Shown piece by piece: positions 58,067-64,000 of a stretch of DNA of 64,000 bases. The position numbers and the translations under genes are program-made. Location: assembly GCA_964036315.1 (NCBI GenBank), contig OZ038478.1:141212005-141276004 (forward strand), given 5' to 3'. The notes beneath the pieces are model-generated. The model did no database searches. It was not told where the DNA came from and saw nothing but the letters and a program-made list of their open reading frames with translations. Within the stretch, counting starts at the first letter, position 1. Each line of letters begins with the position of its first letter. The stretch comes from Acanthosepion esculentum (lineage: Eukaryota > Mollusca > Cephalopoda > Sepiida > Sepiidae).

Positions 58067-58657
58067 TTAACTTAGGCACTGAAGTTCGCTTGATGGCCAT
58101 TCTATGGGATTTTTGCTGAGCCATTCAGGTCCTAAGGTCCACCGGATTAGATTCTGTTGGAACTTTTCAAAGGTTACTCCCCTTGTGAGACAGTCGGCAG
58201 GGTTCTGGTCAGTAGGAACATATCTGAATTTTACAGGTAATGATTTCTGTTTTTTCAGTTCCTCAGGTGCCACCTCAAAACGTTCGATGATACCTTCCCG
58301 CTCCTGCTGGTGGAATACCTCAACATAGTCATTGAGTAATCTTTGTTGCTCGAGCTTGTTAACTACTCTGTTCAAAACTGAAAGAGCAACTCTGTGATTG
58401 GAAGGCACAGACTTTATTTTGTCCTCATGCCAGGGGAGTTTAACGTGATAAGTGTTATCTCTGAATTCAATAGAATTTTCAAATTCCATAATTTTATTTT
58501 TATCATAATCACAAATAGCTTCGTCTTCCGGAGATATACCCAGCGAATCTACATCAAACATTTTCTCTAAATTCCTTTCTACTTGACTTTCGTCAAAAAT
58601 TTCAGCAAAGGAGTCTTTATAGGATTCATTACAAAATTCACTCTCGTGTCTGAGCAT
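58067..58657 (-). pseudogene. BEL/Pao pol frame with in-frame deletion of the RT/RNase H core
   Basis: The 196-residue frame reads LEKMFDVDSLGISP, VKLPWHEDKIKSVPSNHRVA and REGIIERFEVAPEELKK, the N-terminal lead into BEL/Pao reverse transcriptase. It then continues directly with VKFRYVPTDQNPADCLTRGV and WTLGPEWL, which normally follow RNase H. The whole catalytic core, including the palm YVDD and the RNase H residues, is missing at about 58240. The junction keeps the reading frame. The protein could not reverse transcribe. Confidence 0.88.
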
Positions 58658-59400
58658 GTAGAATATTTAGGCACTATGGCATGATAATTGTGTTGAAAAT
58701 CTTTACTCTGTACTTCTTTAGGGGTACTTTGATTTTCATATAAAAAATGGTGGCCGTTGCCTAACGGAGAAATGCCTGGAGAAAACTCCCAAGCAGAGCC
58801 CTTCATGCAATCCACCATTTTGATGTTCTTCATAAATTGAATTACATCGATGCCTAAAAGACTGTGAACCCTAATATCATTTCTTCCGTGCAAAAAAGCT
58901 AGTTTGTAATTTCATTTAAGTAAATTATTCTTACCAGATTTAAAGATATCGAATCTTAAGTTCATATCGAATTCATCATCGATAAGAACTTGTAGGGGCA
59001 AGGAATTACCCTTATTTACTTCGATCCCCACTACAACTTAAAACCTAAAAAGGTTTTTACGTCGTATTCCACTGGAGTGAGGAAAGATCTATAGCACCCT
59101 AATTTTTCAATAACTTGCTTAGAGAAATACATCCTTTGACTACCTGTATCAAAGAGGCAGTTCAATTTGTATTTACGTTTCCCTTTAGAAACTGTGATTG
59201 ACACTATCGGTAAAATATAAGGCTGCTCCTGTGTGCCAGTGTTGGTACACACGTGCGTGGAAGCAGTTGAACTGTTTCCACTTTTATCTGCTTCATCACA
59301 AGGGGGTAACCTGGCCTCGGGATTTGTAATTTGCACATTTTCGAGTTAATTTATTTGCTTTGCCATAGCAGTCTTCCGTTCTATGACTCGCACTTGTACA
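58579..59400 (-). pseudogene. BEL/Pao aspartic protease and following spacer
   Basis: The frame 59336-59031 contains YILPIVSITVSKGKRKYKL then CLFDTGSQRMYFSKQVIEKL, the retropepsin active-site motif DTGS with its usual context. The frame 58893-58579 (HSLLGIDVIQFMKNIKMVDC, AWEFSPGISPLGNGHHFLYE) is the adjoining part, homologous to 13248-13380 in BEL fragment 1. The frames are joined by a shift. Confidence 0.85.
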
Positions 59401-60515
59401 AAAAGAGCACAAGCCCATCTCCCTACACCTAGAACATCTCGACTCAAGGGAGGAATATTTTGAGCAATGGTTCATGGTGTGCCCGTTGATGTTGCAAAAT
59501 CTACAATGTCTAGTAATTTTGATAGATTTTATTGCAAAGTTTTCAAATGTTGGAACATTTTTCTTTGCGTTTTTGTTCTTAGTATAATTCCCTTCCAGCG
59601 ACTTGAAATTGTCTTGGTGGGAATTAAGTTTTTTTAAAAAACCCGGTTTAATTGAGGTTTTTATAACCTCGTTGTAACTATCAAAAATCTGATTGATTTT
59701 TTTGTAGTTAATGTCAACGTTCCGGATTAATTCTTTTTGAAGATTTGAAGGTAATTTGGAAAAAAATATATGGCTGATTAGTTCATAGCCTGGAGTGTTT
59801 TTTTCAAAAAAAATCCAAATTATACGAGGTTTTTAATTCAGATAGGTCAGCTTTAATTACTGATGAAAATATTTTTATGTTGACAAACTCTGGGTCATAT
59901 TTAGGGGTACTGCCCAGCAATTGTTTAAAAATTTCATAGCCACTTCAAGGTTTTCATCTTCTAACGACAGATGAGACACTAACTGAAACGCGTAGCCAGT
60001 TAAAAAACTTTTTAAAAGCAACAGCTTGGTTTTTTTGTGTGTACAGCATCCACACAGTTTTCAAATTGAACCAGGAAATTTTAAAATTCAAATTTACCGG
60101 GTTGTATTCCACTGAATTTAACACACTGCAACCTTCGGGCTGAAACGCACGAGGTTGTGAGTGGCACTTGAGGATTTTGAACTGGGACGGATTCTGTAGT
60201 GGAACTAGTAATATTCATTTCCAGTGTCGTGAGCCTTTTAAATATGTTGTAAACGAACTCTCGCACTCCGACTTCTAACATACCGTTTTTTCTAAATTAA
60301 TATCGGCTTTTTCACAAGCTTCACTTATTTTTGTGTTAATTGCGTGGACATCTGTCAACCATCTGTTTATAAGGATTTCTTGTTTTTTAGAACAAATCTT
60401 ATTTAAGGATGCTTCTGATGAGATTAATTCAAAGGCAGAAGTTATTTTCCTCTTAAAGGAATCCTTACTAAAATTAAGGCTCTAACACCCTTAATCTATT
60501 TAAAGACATTCATCC
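59340..60515 (-). pseudogene. BEL/Pao gag with two CCHC zinc knuckles
   Basis: The minus strand from an ATG near 60514 (MSLNRLRVLEP, then a stop) gives decayed gag, including VRVYNIF-like and LEMNITSS pieces (frame 60281-60081). Near 59510-59350 it reads CRFCNINGHTMNHC and CSFCTSASHRTEDC, two C-x2-C-x4-H-x4-C knuckles that would bind the element RNA. Stops and shifts are frequent before the knuckles. Confidence 0.75.
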
Positions 60516-60714
60516 TGCTGAGCGAACGATATCCACACAAAACAAATTAAGAACAAAGGAAATAAAAAAGGGTGGGTGAAACTTGACCCCTACAAATCCT
60601 AGTAGTAAACACCCAAATGGAATTGGCGTGTATACCCTTTCCTCAAGCGACGTCACGTTTGATATTAATTTACACAAATCTATTTCGTGTTAAATTATTC
60701 CACGTGGTTCTTAC

Positions 60715-60811
60715 TTTCCTAGCGTAAAACGCTAGTTTCAACTGTTTGCAAATTAGTGTTTGCAAATTATTTTCTTAGCGTAAAACGCTAGTTTCAACTG
60801 TTTGCAATTTA
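60715..60811. repeat. Two-copy repeat at the 5' end of BEL element 2, with a hairpin
   Basis: TTAGCGTAAAACGCTAGTTT and CAACTGTTTGCAA follow each other twice (about 60719-60755 and 60774-60808). TAGCGTAAAACGCTA is itself an inverted repeat. Confidence 0.85.
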
Positions 60812-61795
60812 CCTGCCCTACACTATTTCTGATCTTCATCAACGATCTTTCCGATGTCATCAGTTCTCATGTAGCCATCTATGCAGACACCACCAGTTAA
60901 TCTCAATAGCAAATCCGGCATTGCTGACAAAGTTAATCTGGCTTTTGGTTTCGATAAGGACCTCTAAAATGTAGTTAAATGGGTCAGGAAATGGCTTGTA
61001 AACTTTAATACCTCCCAAACGTAACTGCTCCCATTTTCCCGCCATAGAGATACCTCCCTGTCTCCTATCAGCATAGCTGGTGCTCAACTTCACGGGATCG
61101 TCTCTCTGTGCCTTCTTGGTTTTACGTTTTCCACTGAGCTGCGGTGGAACGACTACATTTAATGAATAGCTACGTCTACCGCAAGGAAAGTTGGTTCTCT
61201 GAGTCGCGCCAGAAAGTTTTTCCCATCCTTCAAATCTACAAATATACCAATCGTCCTTTCATTGAATATTGTTGCCATATATGACCTGGTGCCCCCGCTG
61301 TTCATCTCGAGGTTCTGGAAAAAATCCAAAGACGGATATGCAATGTGATAGGTCCTGACATCGCATCTTGACTCCATTCACTTTCTCACAGTGTGATGTG
61401 GTTTCCCTCTATCTGTTTTACAAATATTTTCATGACAACTGCTCTGATGTGCTATTTTCACTGGTGCTCCAAATGCACGAATTTAAGCGTGATACTAGTT
61501 TGGTATCTCTTCCAACACTAATGTCGAAACAGTTAAATGTAACCGCTTCTTCTACTCCAACAGCTTCTTCTGTCGCACTTCCCGACAGTGGACTTCATTC
61601 CTCTTACTTGCTTCGCCGATAACTGTAATATTCAAAAATATGAATGTAATGCGAATCGACCACTTCTGATGCCTTGATCTCCGCCCTTCACTTTATCCTT
61701 TGCTAAAACACTTTCTCTTTACTCTTACTTTTACTCTCTGTAACCCCTTGCCCTCTAGGTACACTCCCGTCTTGCTTGGCGTGAAATGCTTAAAA
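60812..61795 (+). mobile_element. Jockey/CR1-like LINE, copy F, right half
   Basis: The plus strand resumes with PTLFLIFINDLSDVISSHVA and IYADT (catalytic YADD changed to YADT), then LCAFLVLRFPLSCGG, then in frame 61368-61622 VSLYLFYKYFHDNCSDVL and SSTPTASSVALPDSGLH, ending with the family 3' end GTCTTGCTTGGCGTGAAATG near 61780. It joins 55619 in content and orientation. Confidence 0.88.
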
Positions 61796-61798
61796 ATG

Positions 61799-61857
61799 CA
61801 CACACAGACACACACACACACACAGACACACATACACACACACATATATATATATAT
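61799..61857. repeat. (CA)n then (TA)n microsatellite
   Basis: CA with occasional GA interruptions, then about 16 bases of TA, immediately after the LINE 3' end. Confidence 0.95.
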
Positions 61858-64000
61858 GCAAATATAGTGGACTCTCCTATTGTGAACGATAAATGATGGT
61901 CAGCATTGGATGGTGCCTTTCGTTTTACACTGACAGATGAAATTTGTTAAAGCAGGATTTTGATGGCGTTTCTGCTTCAGAGCTTGACGAGCTGATAGCT
62001 AAGCTTCAGTCTCCTGTTTTCAAAACCCTTTAACTTAATGAAACATGTCTTACGCCACTCCTATCGGTTTGATGCTTGGGCTGCCCAGGTTTTCTGATCA
62101 AAGTGGAGACTTTTCAAGTTGTTTTTCAATGTGTCTTTGTAGCGTAAGTGTTGCCCATACAGTACCTTTTTTGGAAAACAATGCTCATTCATTATCACGA
62201 CATGACTAGCCAACCTCAGTTGTATCTTTGCTAGAATGGTTTCAGTGCTTGTGATGTTGTTACATTCCTTCAGTATTGCACTATTCTTGACTCTGTCATC
62301 CCATTTTATATCACATATGGCAAGACGACAGCGCATGTAAAAGGCGTCAAGTTGGTTTATGTGTTTGCGGTACAGGGTCCAAATTTCAGCACCATAGAGA
62401 AGGGTTGAGAGAACAACTGATTTGTATATGTCGATCTTTACTCTGAGAGACATGTCTTTTGTGTTCTGTAACCTATGTTTAAGTTTACCGAATACTATTG
62501 GCTATTCTGGATTGGGTTTTTCTGTCCATTTTTCTATCAGTCGAGACTGTTGACTCACGATATGTGAACGCCTATTTTTTACTGCCATGCCAACAATGAA
62601 TACGGAAGAATAGGTGGGAGATGGATTGCCTGCTACTGACTGGACATTAGCACAGTCTTCTTTATATTGAGAGCGATGCCAATTGTTTTCGCTGTTTCAT
62701 GGAATTTATCAAGGATAGATTGAAAGTCTTCTAGAATGTGTGCTAGTAGAGCATCATCATCTGCAAAAAGAAAATCGCCTAAAAGTTTCGATTGTGCTTT
62801 AAACCATTGCCGATAGTATAGAGCCCCACATATTCTGAATTCAACATTGACTCCTTCACTTAAGTCAGAGAATTCTTTTTCAAGCATAGCAGGAGAGAAA
62901 AGTGCAAAGAGAAGAGGAGCAAGAGCGCAACCTTGCTTTGTATCGTTGGAGACGAAGAAGGCTCCGATTGCTCACTTTCCGACCTCACAAAAGCTTTCAT
63001 TCCTTCGTGAAAGGAGATAATAGTTTGGAGCATTTTTCTGAAACACCTTAATTTGACAATACTTTCCAAACAGTAGTTTGAGATACAGTATTGAAAGCGT
63101 TTGTGAAGTCTACAAAGACAACAAATAGATCCTTGTTCTCATGCCTTCTCCTGTGCCTGCAGGAGACAAAAGATCATATACATGATTCCTCTACCGGATC
63201 GAAACCGCACTGGGTCTTTGGTAATGCCGATTCTGAGAGAAATCCTGATTTAGAACCGTGGAGAAGTGTACTGCCCAGCGTTTGGCAATGAGGTTATTTT
63301 CTGTCAAAAGAGATTTATCTGAAGAAAAGATTGGTGATATGCCGCTTGAAATGGGACCAAATGCACCCTTCGAGTTTTGGTAGAATGATTTGAAGTCACA
63401 TCTTTCAGGAGCCTCCTACAAAGTTTTAGCTTTTACTGTCGACCAGTTCTCCGCCATCATCTTCAATTTTCCTTGAGACTTTCCCTTGGCTGATTTCAAG
63501 GCCCGTTTCTTTCATAGGCATGCTTTGTCTGTCATCAAGACCGGATGATATTTATGAATTTTTAAGGAGATATTTAATTTCAGGATCGTTTGAATCAAAC
63601 CAGTCTTGATGTTTTCGCCGAACATAGCCGAGACATTTTGTTGCTGAATTTTACAGAGTTTTGGCAGACCATGCTGATTCAACTTTATTTCCTATATCAA
63701 AAAAATGAAAAGTTAGGAAAGAGTGTAATGTCTCACTGTCTTATAGCTTTGTTATGACTACCTTTGGCGGTTTTACCCGATTTCTAACAGGCTTCTTCAA
63801 ATGCATTGACGTATGTGAGCAAACAATTTTGTGATCTGACTAACATTGACCGAGTGCTAGTGAACGCGTGAATTTTATGTCGTGGCGATCACGACCACGA
63901 ACAACGACGTAGTCAATAAGATGGTCGTGTCCTGAACTAGGATATCGCCGTAATTTTGAAACTAGTTGGTTGTTGGAAGATTGTCATGGTAATTAAAAAA
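61858..64000 (-). mobile_element. LINE of another family (endonuclease-RT), 5' part beyond the window
   Basis: On the minus strand from the window edge: endonuclease tail HLIDYVVVRGRDRHDIKFTR and SDHKIV (about 63925-63830). Then, across shifts, FDSNDPEI, RRRHENKDLFVVFVDFTNAF (motif A, about 63150-63095), MLEKEFSDLSEGVN, FLFADDDALLAHILEDFQ (motif C, FADD, about 62780-62730) and SLRVKIDIYKSVVLSTLLYG. The tail is HINQLDAFYMRCRLAICDIK and RYKDTLKNNLKSL. The frame 62453-62061 is its C-terminus. The tail is of the type found in several mollusc LINEs, but I cannot fix the clade. Confidence 0.8.

Larger units (their letters stand above)
55620..60811 (-). mobile_element. BEL/Pao LTR retrotransposon 2, inserted in LINE copy F
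   Basis: On the minus strand: 5' region (60811-60515), gag, zinc knuckles, protease, a pol with deleted RT core, integrase, purine tract and 3' LTR (56078-55620). CCTG occurs on both sides (55616-55619 and 60812-60815), like the 4-bp duplication of the solo LTR. LINE sequence in the same orientation resumes exactly there. The 5' end does not match the 3' LTR: no 459-bp LTR is found at 60.4-60.8 kb, so the 5' LTR has been lost or replaced. Confidence 0.88.

Noticed and set aside
1..64000. CRISPR arrays, operons, riboswitches, bacterial-type promoters
   Set aside because: None seen. The content is animal retroelements and microsatellites; short tandem repeats here lack spacer structure.

Overview
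The window is animal nuclear DNA from a repeat-rich, AT-rich genome. No bacterial gene layout, rRNA operon or CRISPR array is present, and no multi-exon host gene can be recognised. The mix of long (CA/TG)n and (TA)n tracts, many Penelope-like elements (PLEs), LINEs, BEL/Pao elements and tRNA/5S-derived SINEs suggests a mollusc, most likely a cephalopod. That assignment is inference, not proof.

Layout. 1-10.8 kb: a decayed PLE, microsatellites, a 166-bp pogo/Tigger-like MITE, a GC-richer unassigned stretch and a LINE scrap. 10.9-13.4 kb: a BEL/Pao element (+) whose gag is interrupted by an internally deleted Tc1 element with 36-bp inverted repeats and a TA duplication. 13.4-16.2 kb: the best copy of a Jockey/CR1-like LINE (-). 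16.2-18.7 kb: a 480-bp-spaced direct repeat, a Gypsy pol remnant (-) and a mariner scrap. 19.7-22.5 kb: a second LINE copy (+) and two tRNA-like SINE heads. 22.7-30.6 kb: PLE pieces, hammerhead-like motifs, a Tc1-like remnant, and a LINE nested inside a PLE reverse transcriptase. 30.6-34.7 kb: mostly empty, with an RTE-like LINE tail, one possible signal-peptide exon and a solo LTR. 34.7-40.0 kb: a nearly full-length L1/Tx1-type LINE (-) with ORF1 and ORF2. 40-44.6 kb: three PLE fragments, one with a long open RT frame lacking a start codon. 44.6-54.6 kb: LINE scraps, an R2/NeSL-type endonuclease LINE remnant and a 5S-tRNA chimeric SINE. 54.6-61.8 kb: one LINE copy split by a BEL/Pao element (-). 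62-64 kb: another LINE (-) running off the window.

The genes do not form a host pathway. They record successive insertions: Tc1 into BEL, LINE into PLE, BEL into LINE. Nearly every coding region carries frameshifts, stops or deletions. A 459-bp LTR occurs once as a solo copy with a CTGT duplication and once, at identical length, at the 3' end of the BEL element that split the LINE, which fixes the LTR boundaries.
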